Origin: Pseudomonadota bacterium
GTDB lineage: Bacteria; Pseudomonadota; Alphaproteobacteria; Rhizobiales; Beijerinckiaceae
Length of the DNA: 28,897 nucleotides
Reading direction: 5' to 3'
Assembly (NCBI GenBank): GCA_028876585.1
Contig: JAGWRL010000258.1
Location: forward strand, 1 to 28,897
Shown here: positions 17,293 through 26,069 of the stretch, one piece after another
Layout of the letters: each line of letters begins with the position of its first letter
Position numbering within the stretch: position 1 is the first letter of the stretch
Made by a program: the position numbers and the translations under genes
The notes under the pieces: model-generated
What the model was told of the DNA's origin: nothing
Seen by the model: only the letters and a program-made list of their open reading frames with translations
Database searches by the model: none

Positions 17293-17544
17293 ATGCGGAT
17301 CACCTCGAAAGGCCAGGTCACGATCCCGCAAGATATTCGCGAGCGCGCCGGGCTGATGCCGGGGACGGATGTTGAATTCGAGATCGCGGACGGGGTCGTT
17401 CGCCTGATCAAGAACCAACGCGGCGCCGGCCGGAAGACGCGCGGCCAGAGAATTGTCGATTCTCTGCGCGGGCGCGGCCATTTCAAAATGACGACCGACG
17501 AAGTCATTGCGCTGATGCGCGGGCCGCCGGCGGACGAAGGCTGA
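17293..17544 (+). CDS. AbrB/MazE/SpoVT-family antitoxin (VapB-like)
   Basis: The 83-residue protein begins with the swapped-hairpin AbrB DNA-binding domain: MRITSKGQVTIPQDIRERAG, then MPGTDVEFEIADGVVRLIK. The C-terminal tail (residues 45-83, with RGQRIVDSLRGRGHFKMT and TDEVIALMRG) should wrap and inhibit the PIN toxin encoded next. The ATG at 17293 has AGGA 6 bases upstream; a TTG at 17269 is in frame but falls inside the operator palindrome. The stop lies 11 bases before the toxin GTG. Pairing with a PIN protein makes VapBC the proper class. Confidence 0.9.
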   Translation: MRITSKGQVTIPQDIRERAGLMPGTDVEFEIADGVVRLIKNQRGAGRKTRGQRIVDSLRGRGHFKMTTDEVIALMRGPPADEG

Positions 17545-17552
17545 CCTTCGTC
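17533..17552 (+). promoter_or_regulatory. Hairpin covering the toxin ribosome-binding region
   Basis: GACGAAGG (17533-17540) and CCTTCGTC (17545-17552) form a perfect 8-bp stem with a CTGA loop. The loop holds the antitoxin stop codon (TGA 17542-17544), and the toxin GTG starts 3 bases after the stem. The only purine-rich ribosome-binding candidate, GAAGG, is in the left arm. When folded it should block toxin translation unless ribosomes finishing the antitoxin open it. This is a structural inference from sequence. Confidence 0.55.
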
Positions 17553-17555
17553 GTC

Positions 17556-17957
17556 GTGTTCCTCGTCGATTCGAACGTCATCATCGATGTCCTGACCGAT
17601 GACCCCGTGTGGTCGGACTGGTCGCGCAAGGCGTTGCGCGCGGCGGGAGACGATGGCGAGCTTGCGATCAACCCCATCATCTATGCCGAGATTGCATCCG
17701 GATTCGCGACCGCGACGGAACTTGACGGGCAGGTCGAGGCCAGTCTTTTCCGCAGGCTTCCCCTGTCCTACGAGGCCGGTTTCGTCGCCGGTTGGGCCTT
17801 CGTCGAATATCGTCGCCGCGGCGGGACGCGGACGTCGCCGTTGCCCGATTTTTACATCGGCGCTCACGCCGCTGTCGCCGGTCTCACGCTCCTGACCCGC
17901 GACTCCCGCCGCTATCGCGGATATTTCCCGAAATTGCGGCTGCTGGCGCCGGACTGA
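17556..17957 (+). CDS. vapC: PIN-domain ribonuclease toxin (VapC-like)
   Basis: The 133-residue protein has the complete PIN acidic set: Asp5 in MFLVDSNVIID, Glu45 in IIYAEIASGF, Asp98 in LPDFYIGAHA and Asp116 in LLTRDSRRY. PIN toxins are Mg-dependent RNases that usually cut tRNA or rRNA. The GTG start puts the first catalytic Asp at its usual position. It follows the antitoxin after 11 bases, with a hairpin in between, and ends 14 bases from the uvrC stop. All catalytic residues are intact, so it should be active if made. Confidence 0.92.
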   Translation: MFLVDSNVIIDVLTDDPVWSDWSRKALRAAGDDGELAINPIIYAEIASGFATATELDGQVEASLFRRLPLSYEAGFVAGWAFVEYRRRGGTRTSPLPDFYIGAHAAVAGLTLLTRDSRRYRGYFPKLRLLAPD

Positions 17958-17971
17958 GGACGCCGCGCCGC

Positions 17972-19915
17972 TCACCCCTTCTCGTGGAAAAAACCATAGA
18001 CCAGCTTCGCGGTCGCGGCGTTGAGGCCCGGCGTCTTCTCCAGGTCCGCTAGCCCGGCGTTCGCCACCGCCTTGGCGGTGCCGAAGGCGTGCAGCAGCGC
18101 GCGTTTCCTCGCGGGGCCGATGCCGGCGATTTCGTCGAGCGGGCTTTTCACGAATTCCTTCTTGCGCCGCGCCCGATGTGTGCCGATGGCGAAGCGGTGC
18201 GCCTCGTCGCGCAGCCGCTGCACGAAGAACAGCGTCGCATCGCGCTGCGGCAGTTTGAACGGCTCGGCCCCCTCGACGAAAAACGTCTCGCGCCCGGCGT
18301 CGCGATCCGGCCCCTTGGCGATCGAGGCGATTTTCACCCCCTCGACCCCAAGCCCGTGCAACACCGTGCGGGCGGCCTCGAACTGGCCGCGGCCGCCGTC
18401 GATCAGCACCAGATCGGGCGTGTCGGGAAAGCTCCCCGGCTCGGCGGTCTCGCCCTCGCGCTTCAGCCGCGAAAAGCGCCGGGTCAGCACCTCGCGCATC
18501 ATCGCGTAATCGTCGCCCGGCGTCAGGTTTTCACTTTTGATGTTGAAGGTGCGGTACTGGTTCTTCACGAACCCCTCCGGCCCCGCCACCACCATGGCGC
18601 CGATCGCGTTCGTCCCCATGATGTGCGAATTGTCATAGACCTCGACGCGGCGGGGCGGCTGCGCCAGCCCGAAGGTCTCGCCCAGCGCGACCAGCAGTTT
18701 CTGCTGCGTCGCCGTCTCCGACATTTGTCGCGACAAAGCCTCGCGCGCGTTGCGCAGCGCGTTGTCGACCAGCTCCTTCTTCTCGCCGCGCTTAGGTGCG
18801 CCGACCGCGATCCGCCGCCCGGCGCGGGCGGAGAAAATCTCCGCCAGCACGCCTTGCGAGGGCACCTCGTGGCTCAGCAGCACGAGGCGCGGGGCCGGGC
18901 GTTCGAGGTAGAATTGCGCGAGGAAGGCGTCGAGCACCTCCGCCTCGCCCATCGCCTTGTCGGCCTTGGGGAAATAGGCGCGATTGCCCCAATTCTGATA
19001 GGTGCGGAAAAAGAACGCCTCGATGCAGAACTGCCCCGCCTCCTGGTGAATCGCGAACACGTCCGCCTCCGCCACCGAGCGCGGGTTGACGCTCTGTTCG
19101 CCCTGGATCGCCGACAAAGCCGCGATGCGGTCGCGCAAGCGGGCCGCGCGCTCGAACTCCAGCGCCTCGGCCGCTTCGCCCATTTCGCGCGCCAGCCGAT
19201 GCCGCACCGCGCGGCTGCGCCCGGACAGAAACGCGCGCGCCTCCTCGACCAGTTCGGCGTAGTCGGGCAGCGAGATTTCGCCGGTGCAGGGCGCGGCGCA
19301 GCGCTTGATCTGATGCAGCAGGCAGGGCCGCGAGCGGTTGGCGTAATAGCTGTCGGCGCAGGTGCGGATGAGGAAGGCGCGCTGCAACGCCGACAAGGTG
19401 CGCGTCACCGCGCCGGCGTTGGCGAACGGCCCGTAATAATCGCCCTTGGCGTCGCGCGCGCCGCGATGCTTGGTGATCCGCGCCGCCTCGTGATCGCCGC
19501 TGACGAGGATGTAGGGGAAGCTCTTGTCGTCGCGCAGCAGCACATTGTAGCGCGGCTTCAACTGCTTGATCAGATTGGCTTCGAGCAGCAGCGATTCCGC
19601 CTCCGTCTCGACGGTGACGAACACCATCGAGGCCGTCTCGGACACCATCCGCGCGATGCGGTTCGATTGCCGCTGCGGCGCGGTGTAGGACAGAATCCGC
19701 TTCTTGATCGAGCGCGCCTTGCCGACATAGAGCACATCGCCGCTTTCGCCGATCATGCGATAGACGCCGGGGCCGTTCGGCGCGTGTTTCCAGAACGCCT
19801 TGATCACGGCGGCGCCGCGCGCCAGCGGCCCGGCCTCGGCCGCCGCCTCGTCGGCGGTCAGGTCGAGGTCGGGCGCTTCGTCGTCGATCTCAGGGATGGG
19901 CGTGTCGCCGGGCAT
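17972..19915 (-). CDS. uvrC: Excinuclease ABC subunit C
   Basis: The 647-residue protein is full length. It has an N-terminal GIY-YIG nuclease domain (GPGVYRMIG at 48-56, LYVGKAR at 62-68), a Cys-rich segment ([15 protein letters not shown]), and a UVR helical motif for UvrB contact ([18 protein letters not shown]). The RNase H-like second nuclease has [19 protein letters not shown], and a C-terminal helix-hairpin-helix pair has [13 protein letters not shown] and [10 protein letters not shown]. It cuts on both sides of bulky DNA lesions with UvrA and UvrB. A charged extension of about 35 residues precedes the nuclease domain. No LexA box was seen directly upstream. Confidence 0.97.
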   Translation of the reverse strand: MPGDTPIPEIDDEAPDLDLTADEAAAEAGPLARGAAVIKAFWKHAPNGPGVYRMIGESGDVLYVGKARSIKKRILSYTAPQRQSNRIARMVSETASMVFVTVETEAESLLLEANLIKQLKPRYNVLLRDDKSFPYILVSGDHEAARITKHRGARDAKGDYYGPFANAGAVTRTLSALQRAFLIRTCADSYYANRSRPCLLHQIKRCAAPCTGEISLPDYAELVEEARAFLSGRSRAVRHRLAREMGEAAEALEFERAARLRDRIAALSAIQGEQSVNPRSVAEADVFAIHQEAGQFCIEAFFFRTYQNWGNRAYFPKADKAMGEAEVLDAFLAQFYLERPAPRLVLLSHEVPSQGVLAEIFSARAGRRIAVGAPKRGEKKELVDNALRNAREALSRQMSETATQQKLLVALGETFGLAQPPRRVEVYDNSHIMGTNAIGAMVVAGPEGFVKNQYRTFNIKSENLTPGDDYAMMREVLTRRFSRLKREGETAEPGSFPDTPDLVLIDGGRGQFEAARTVLHGLGVEGVKIASIAKGPDRDAGRETFFVEGAEPFKLPQRDATLFFVQRLRDEAHRFAIGTHRARRKKEFVKSPLDEIAGIGPARKRALLHAFGTAKAVANAGLADLEKTPGLNAATAKLVYGFFHEKG

Positions 19916-19983
19916 GGGGGGAATCTAGGGCGGGCGGCGCCAAAGGGGAAGCGCCCGCGCCCCCGTCGCGGCGATTTCGCGTT

Positions 19984-20013
19984 GGCGAACCCGCTTGGCG
20001 AAGCGGGCTCGCC
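19984..20013 (-). terminator. Long hairpin after the PRC-barrel gene
   Basis: GGCGAACCCGCTT (19984-19996) pairs with AAGCGGGCTCGCC (20001-20013) over 13 positions with one mismatch and a 4-base loop. It is 14 bases past the stop of the minus-strand PRC-barrel gene and about 70 bases before uvrC on that strand, so it would separate the two transcripts. There is no U-run. The near-perfect GC stem also fits a dispersed palindromic repeat. Confidence 0.55.
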
Positions 20014-20027
20014 GATCCGTCACGCCG

Positions 20028-20699
20028 TCACTTGTTGGACGCGGGGGCGCCGGTCTCCTCCGCCCGCGCCGCCGGGTTGGAGGCGTATTTGAAATCCGGC
20101 GCCGCCTTGAGCTGCGCCTGCGACACATCGAGCACCGCCCGGTCGGGATAACCCTGATAGGCCTCGATCTTTTCGGGTTCGATGGTCTTTTCCTGCGGCT
20201 GGGCGGACGAGCCGGTGACGCCGTTCGCCGGCGGCGCGCCGTTCACCGCCACGGTGCGCTGTTCGGTCTGCCAGTGGATGGCGGAATAGGGCACGCCGAT
20301 ATCCTTGCGGCCGATGCCGAGGAAGCCGCCGATGCCGATCACCACCGTCTTGACGTTGCCGTCATGATCCAACAGCAGATCGTCGATTTTGCCGACGCTC
20401 TTGTTGGCGTTGTCGTAGACGGCGACGCCGACCAGTTTGGGCGCGCGCACCAGCCCCTCGCCCTGCTTGTCGACGAAGGCGGGCGCCGCCGCCGCTGACT
20501 CGGTGGGCTCGCTGGCGGCAGATTTGGCGGTTTCGCCAGCGGCAGGCTTGGCGGCCTCGCCGGTGACAGGCTTGGCGGTTTCGCCAGCGGCCGGCTTGGC
20601 CGCCTCGCCAGCGGCGGGCTTATCGCTGGTGGATTGCGCTGAGGCGGCGACGACGCCGAGCGTCGCCGCGGCGAGGCAGCTAATGAGCAGAAGTTTCAT
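20028..20699 (-). CDS. Secreted PRC-barrel domain protein with an Ala/Lys/Pro octapeptide repeat
   Basis: The 223-residue protein has a signal peptide ([21 protein letters not shown]), a low-complexity linker with four copies of an eight-residue repeat of the form K-P-A-A-G-E-A/T-A (residues 27-58), and a PRC-barrel domain (about 82-150, with [23 protein letters not shown] and [16 protein letters not shown]). The C-terminal tail is unassigned. Secreted PRC-barrel proteins are common in rhizobia and of unknown role, perhaps in the envelope stress response. The ATG at 20699 gives a clean signal peptide; an open frame continues upstream without one. GGAG precedes the start. Confidence 0.85.
   Translation of the reverse strand: MKLLLISCLAAATLGVVAASAQSTSDKPAAGEAAKPAAGETAKPVTGEAAKPAAGETAKSAASEPTESAAAAPAFVDKQGEGLVRAPKLVGVAVYDNANKSVGKIDDLLLDHDGNVKTVVIGIGGFLGIGRKDIGVPYSAIHWQTEQRTVAVNGAPPANGVTGSSAQPQEKTIEPEKIEAYQGYPDRAVLDVSQAQLKAAPDFKYASNPAARAEETGAPASNK
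20526..20621 (-). repeat. Four tandem 24-bp units encoding the octapeptide repeat
   Basis: Four in-frame 24-base units encode [24 protein letters not shown] and KPAAGETA. On the plus strand, units with GCGGTTTCGCCAGCGG alternate with a second version, so a 48-base duplication probably followed a 24-base one. The array is coding and in frame, and copy number may vary between strains by slippage. Confidence 0.85.
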
Positions 20700-20957
20700 G
20701 GTCCGTACTCCGATGTGTCGCTCGAGCGGAGACGCGCCGTCGAGCGACTGGCGATTCGATTGCCGACCGCGACGCTGTCGCCCGTCAGTCCGGCGGGCCG
20801 CGCCGCGCCCCCCGCGCCGCGTCGCGCGCAAAGCGCCAGAGGGAAACCGTTCGCCGCTGGGATCGTTTCATCACGATTTCTTGCGGCGCCGGACGGATTC
20901 GCGCGCGCCGTTGGCGCCGCCCTTGACGCCGCCGCGCCGGCATACCACCCTTCCGCC
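20700..20957. other. Divergent intergenic region between the PRC-barrel gene and aat
   Basis: This 258-base stretch holds no gene I can support. It must carry the promoters for both flanking genes. A 10-base perfect palindrome CGCTCGAGCG lies at 20719-20728, about 20 bases upstream of the PRC-barrel start, and TCGAGCG recurs about 20 bases further on. An 81-codon open extension upstream of aat runs through it but has no family character. No clear -35/-10 pair was identified by eye. Confidence 0.4.
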
Positions 20958-21620
20958 ATGTCGCGCCGCCTGCCGCCGTTCGAGATCACGCCCGATCTGC
21001 TGGTGCGCGCCTATTCCATCGGCCTGTTCCCGATGGCCGAGGATCGCGAATCTGCGCAACTGCACTGGGTCGAGCCGGAGCGGCGCGGGATTTTTCCGCT
21101 CGACGGGCTGGTGATCTCCAAGAGTCTGGCGAAGATCGTCCGCTCCGATCTTTACGAGGTCACCGCCGACGGGGCGTTCGCCGAGGTGATGCGGGCCTGC
21201 GCGGCGCGCGACAAGACCTGGATCAACGAGGAGATCCTGCGCCTCTATTGCGCGCTGCACGCGCGCGGCCAGGCCCATTCGATCGAGGCGCGGCTCGACG
21301 GCGAACTGGTCGGCGGCCTCTATGGCGTCAGCCTCGGCGCCGCCTTCTTCGGCGAGAGCATGTTTTTCCGCGCCCGCGACGCCTCCAAGGTGGCGCTGGT
21401 GCATCTCGTCGCCCGGCTGCGGCGCGGCGGCTTCCGCCTGCTCGACACGCAATTCCTCACCGATCATCTGGCGAGCCTGGGCGCGATCGAGATCAGCCGC
21501 GCCGACTATCGCCGCCGCCTCGCCGCCGCGCTCGACGGCTGCGCCGATTTCGCGGCGCTGCCGCTCGACCGGCCGATTGCCGGCGCGGCGGCGCTCGACT
21601 TGGCGCGCGCGCCGGCATAG
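20958..21620 (+). CDS. aat: Leucyl/phenylalanyl-tRNA-protein transferase
   Basis: The 220-residue protein shows the family pattern throughout: [72 protein letters not shown], and [19 protein letters not shown]. It moves Leu or Phe from charged tRNA to the N-terminal Lys or Arg of proteins, making them N-degron substrates for ClpS/ClpAP. The ATG at 20958 gives the normal alphaproteobacterial length. It ends 33 bases before the ATP-grasp gene on the same strand, so the two may share a transcript. Confidence 0.95.
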   Translation: MSRRLPPFEITPDLLVRAYSIGLFPMAEDRESAQLHWVEPERRGIFPLDGLVISKSLAKIVRSDLYEVTADGAFAEVMRACAARDKTWINEEILRLYCALHARGQAHSIEARLDGELVGGLYGVSLGAAFFGESMFFRARDASKVALVHLVARLRRGGFRLLDTQFLTDHLASLGAIEISRADYRRRLAAALDGCADFAALPLDRPIAGAAALDLARAPA

Positions 21621-21653
21621 GACTTGCGTTAACGGCCCCATAGAGGAGACGGC

Positions 21654-23087
21654 ATGGCGTTCGACGAAATGGGGCCGGAACATGAAGCGCCGCGACGGCT
21701 TTACGCCAAGGTGGCGCGCTGGCTGGAGCAAAGTCCGCCCGAGCTTCTGACCTCGCGTCGCGCGCAAGCGGAATTCATGTTCCGCCGCATCGGCATCACC
21801 TTCGGCGTCTATGGCGACAAGGAGGCGGCGGAGCGCCTGATCCCGTTCGACATCGTGCCGCGCCTGCTGTCGCGCAAGGAATGGACGAAGCTGGAGGCCG
21901 GCCTCGTGCAGCGCGTCACCGCGCTCAACCTGTTCCTGAAGGACGTTTACGGCGCCCGCGCGATCCTCAAGGAGAACATCGTTCCCGAGGATCTGATCCT
22001 GCGCAATCCGCACTACCGGCCGGAGATGATCGGCCATCGCGCGCCGCACGACGTCTGGGTGCATATTGGCGGCATCGACATCGTGCGCGTCGACGAGAAC
22101 GATTTCTACGTGCTGGAGGACAACGCCCGCACCCCCTCCGGCGTCTCCTACATGCTGGAAAACCGCGAAGTGACGATGCGGCTGATGCCGGACCTGTTCG
22201 CGCAGCACCGCGTCGCCCCGGTCGATGATTATCCCGATCAGTTGCTGGAGACGCTCGCCTCCGTCGCCCCGCACGCCGAAGTGACCAACCCGACCATCGT
22301 CGTGCTGACGCCGGGGCCTTTCAATTCCGCCTATTACGAACACTCGTTCCTGGCCGACAAGCTCGGCGTCGAACTGGTCGAGGGCCGCGATCTGTTCGTC
22401 GACAACGACGTCGTGTTCATGCGCACCACGCTGGGGCCGAAGCGGGTAGACGTGATCTACCGCCGCGTCGACGACGAATTCCTCGATCCGATGGTGTTCA
22501 ATCCGGCCTCCGTGCTCGGCGTGCCCGGCCTCGTCGGCGCCTATTTGGCGGGCAATGTGACCATCGCCAATGCGATTGGAACCGGCGTCGCCGACGACAA
22601 GGCGATCTATTCCTATCTGCCCGACCTGATCAAATTCTACCTCGGCGAGGAGCCCAAGCTGAAGAACATCCAGACCTTCCGCTGCCGCGAGCCGTCCGAC
22701 CTGTCTTATGTGCTGGAACGGCTCGATCAGCTCGTGGTCAAGGAGGTCAACGGCTCGGGCGGCTATGGGATGCTGGTCGGCCCGCATGCGACGCAGGCGC
22801 AGCGCGACATGTTCGCCGCCAAGCTGAAGGCCGATCCCGCCAATTACATCGCCCAGCCGACGCTTTCGCTGTCGACCTGTCCGGCCTCGTTCGAGACCGG
22901 CGTCTCGCCGCGCCACGTCGATCTGCGGCCGTTCGTGCTGTCGGGCGCCAAGGGCGTCACCATCGTGCCCGGCGGCCTCACCCGCGTCGCGCTGACCTAT
23001 GGGTCGCTGGTGGTCAATTCGAGCCAGGGCGGAGGCACCAAGGACACCTGGGTGGTTGACGACCTCTTGGACGACGAGGAGGCGTGA
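21654..23087 (+). CDS. Circularly permuted ATP-grasp protein (predicted peptide/amide ligase)
   Basis: The 477-residue protein matches the circularly permuted ATP-grasp family (CP_ATPgrasp_1, formerly DUF404/DUF407). Conserved segments are VLEDNARTPSGVSYMLENR (153-171), NAIGTGVADDKAIYSYLPDLI (from 306), VVKEVNGSGGYGMLVGP (361-377) and the C-terminal SLVVNSSQGGGTKDTWVV. ATP-grasp enzymes join a carboxylate to an amine or thiol by an acyl-phosphate; this family is predicted to be an amidoligase making or tagging peptides, with no proven substrate. A good ribosome-binding site (GAGGAG) precedes the ATG. It is one base from the alpha-E gene, which nearly always accompanies it. Confidence 0.92.
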   Translation: MAFDEMGPEHEAPRRLYAKVARWLEQSPPELLTSRRAQAEFMFRRIGITFGVYGDKEAAERLIPFDIVPRLLSRKEWTKLEAGLVQRVTALNLFLKDVYGARAILKENIVPEDLILRNPHYRPEMIGHRAPHDVWVHIGGIDIVRVDENDFYVLEDNARTPSGVSYMLENREVTMRLMPDLFAQHRVAPVDDYPDQLLETLASVAPHAEVTNPTIVVLTPGPFNSAYYEHSFLADKLGVELVEGRDLFVDNDVVFMRTTLGPKRVDVIYRRVDDEFLDPMVFNPASVLGVPGLVGAYLAGNVTIANAIGTGVADDKAIYSYLPDLIKFYLGEEPKLKNIQTFRCREPSDLSYVLERLDQLVVKEVNGSGGYGMLVGPHATQAQRDMFAAKLKADPANYIAQPTLSLSTCPASFETGVSPRHVDLRPFVLSGAKGVTIVPGGLTRVALTYGSLVVNSSQGGGTKDTWVVDDLLDDEEA

Positions 23088-23088
23088 C

Positions 23089-24051
23089 ATGCTCGCCCGC
23101 ACCGCCGACAATCTGTTCTGGCTCGCCCGCTACATGGAGCGCGCCGATTTCATCGCCCGCACCATCGAGGCGACGCTGCGGCTCGAATATCTGCCGCGCC
23201 ACGGCGGCGACGAGGTCAAGACCGAATGGCTGTCGGCGCTGGAGGCGGCCGGCGCGCACGAGACCTATCTCGAACGCCACGGCGAGGTCAGCGAGGCGGC
23301 GGCGATCGACTATCTCACCTTCGACCGCGACAACCCGTCCTCGATCTGCAACTGCCTGGAGAATTCGCGCGCCAACGGCCGCGCCGTGCGCACCGCGCTG
23401 ACCTCGGAGACGTGGACCGCGATCAACGACGCCTGGCTCGAACTCAAGCGCTTCGAGGCGACGCGGCGCGCCAGCAAGGAACTCGGCCGCGAGGCGCTGA
23501 CCCGCTTCCTCGACTACGTGAAAAAAGCCTCGCTCGACTTCGACGGCGCCTGCTACCGCACGATGCTGCGCAACGAGGGCTATTGGTTCAACCGGCTCGG
23601 CCTGTTCCTGGAGCGCGCCGACAACACCGCCCGGCTGCTCGACGTCAAATATCACCTGCTGCTGCCGGCGCATGAGCAGGTTGGCGGCAGCCTCGACTAT
23701 TTCCAGTGGGTGGCGATCCTGCGCGCGGTGTCGGCCAACACCGCCTATCACTGGGTCTATCGCGACCGGGTCAAACCCTGGCTGGTCGCCGACCTGCTGA
23801 TCCTCAAAGCCGCCATGCCGCGCTCGCTGATCTATTGCTACGAGTTGCTCGACCGCGCCTTGCACGAATTGGCGCGCGGCGACGGCGTGTCGGGGGCGGC
23901 GCAGCGGCAGGCGCGGGTGACGCTGGGCAAGCTGGAGCGCGCCCGCATGACCGAGATTTTCCAGGCCGGCCTGCATGAATTCATCACCGAATTCATCGAG
24001 GAGAACGCCCGTCTCGCCGCCACGATTTCAGAACAATATCTGTTCGTCTGA
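23089..24051 (+). CDS. Alpha-E domain protein (DUF403)
   Basis: The 320-residue, almost wholly helical protein starts with the diagnostic MLARTADNLFWLARYMERAD and continues with ENSRANGRAVR, LGLFLERADNTARLLDVKYH, and a C-terminal LHEFITEFIEENARLA. Alpha-E proteins are Glu-rich, of unknown biochemistry, and are encoded next to circularly permuted ATP-grasp enzymes and transglutaminases. The start is the ATG one base after the ATP-grasp stop; an open frame begins upstream at 22999 inside that gene but is a shadow. It probably forms a complex with the ATP-grasp protein or helps present its substrate. Confidence 0.92.
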   Translation: MLARTADNLFWLARYMERADFIARTIEATLRLEYLPRHGGDEVKTEWLSALEAAGAHETYLERHGEVSEAAAIDYLTFDRDNPSSICNCLENSRANGRAVRTALTSETWTAINDAWLELKRFEATRRASKELGREALTRFLDYVKKASLDFDGACYRTMLRNEGYWFNRLGLFLERADNTARLLDVKYHLLLPAHEQVGGSLDYFQWVAILRAVSANTAYHWVYRDRVKPWLVADLLILKAAMPRSLIYCYELLDRALHELARGDGVSGAAQRQARVTLGKLERARMTEIFQAGLHEFITEFIEENARLAATISEQYLFV

Positions 24052-24060
24052 GGGGCGGCG

Positions 24061-24867
24061 ATGCGCATCCGGGTTTTCCACGAAACGAAACTCGCCTTTT
24101 CGCAGCCGGTGCGCTCGCTGCATCTGGCGCTGCGCCTGACGCCGCGCAGTTTCGAATCGCAATATGTGCTGCGCTGGCGCGTCGGCGTCGATCTCGACGC
24201 CACCGCGCGGCTGAGCGAGGACGCGTTCGGCTCGGTCGTGCATGGGCTGAGCTGGCATAGGCCGGTTGAGGGCGTCACGATCACCGCCGCCGGCGAGGTG
24301 CAGACCAGCGACGCGGTCGGCGTCGTGCGCGGCGCGGTCGAGGTGATGCCGGCGCTGATGTTTTTGCGCGCCAGCCCGCTGGCGCAGGCCAATCCCTCGC
24401 TGCGCGAATTCGCCGAAAGCGTCGCCGCCGCCGATCCGCTGGAACGGCTGCATCGGTTGATGGCGGCGGTGCGCGGCGCATTGACTTTGGCGCCGGGTTT
24501 TGGCGGCGAGGCGCCGGCGTCAGAGGCTTTCGCGCTTGGGAAGGGTGGGGCGGCCGATTTCGCCCATGTGTTCATCGCCTGCGCCCGCGCGCTCGAAATC
24601 CCCGCCCGTTTCATCACCGGCTATCGCCTTGGCCCCGCCGCCGAGGGAGCGCAGATGCACGCCTGGGCCGAGGCTTTGGCGCCGGGGCTCGGCTGGGTCG
24701 GCTTCGACGCGGTCAACGACCTGTGCCCCAACGACGAGTACATCCGCGTCGCCGCCGGCCTCGACGCCAAGGACGCCGCGCCGGTGCGGCTGTGGACCAA
24801 TGTCGGCGAGACGGAGATCACCGCGAGTCTGGCGGTCGAGCAGGCGGAGGCGCAGGGGCAGAATTAG
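24061..24867 (+). CDS. Transglutaminase-fold protein lacking the catalytic cysteine
   Basis: The 268-residue protein has the N-terminal beta domain of bacterial transglutaminase-like proteins ([20 protein letters not shown], then EDAFGSVVH) and a transglutaminase core (about 120-235). In relatives the core reads G-V-C-Q-D before F/L-x-H; here it is [12 protein letters not shown], so the nucleophilic Cys is Ala164. The other two triad residues stay: His200 in [11 protein letters not shown] and Asp217 in [10 protein letters not shown]. Cys174 and Cys222 are present but are not in the nucleophile position. It is likely not a normal protease or transamidase, and may bind rather than cut. It follows the alpha-E gene by 9 bases, completing the trio. 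Confidence 0.88.
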   Translation: MRIRVFHETKLAFSQPVRSLHLALRLTPRSFESQYVLRWRVGVDLDATARLSEDAFGSVVHGLSWHRPVEGVTITAAGEVQTSDAVGVVRGAVEVMPALMFLRASPLAQANPSLREFAESVAAADPLERLHRLMAAVRGALTLAPGFGGEAPASEAFALGKGGAADFAHVFIACARALEIPARFITGYRLGPAAEGAQMHAWAEALAPGLGWVGFDAVNDLCPNDEYIRVAAGLDAKDAAPVRLWTNVGETEITASLAVEQAEAQGQN

Positions 24868-24908
24868 GGGGCGTCGCGCCGTCCGGCCTCCCATCGAAGG
24901 ACGAGCGG

Positions 24909-26063
<1,155 letters not shown>

Positions 26064-26069
26064 GCGCCG

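Noticed and set aside
14895..17481. Long minus-strand open frames opposite the ABC transporter, nitroreductase, DsbA-like gene and antitoxin
   Set aside because: All are antisense to genes with recognisable motifs, and their translations are low-complexity and Arg-rich.
18089..20092. A 667-codon open frame on the plus strand
   Set aside because: It lies opposite uvrC, which has intact domains from end to end. It is a composition shadow.
20526..20621. Tandem repeat considered as a CRISPR-like array
   Set aside because: Units abut with no unique spacers, stay in frame and encode an octapeptide repeat.
20715..20957. N-terminal extension of aat by 81 codons
   Set aside because: The extension has no family similarity by eye and would pass through the divergent promoter region. 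The ATG at 20958 gives the normal length.
20871..23111. A 746-codon open frame on the minus strand
   Set aside because: It is antisense to aat and the ATP-grasp gene, both with clear family motifs. High GC at third positions removes stops in this frame. Its protein is rich in Arg, His and Gln with no domain pattern.
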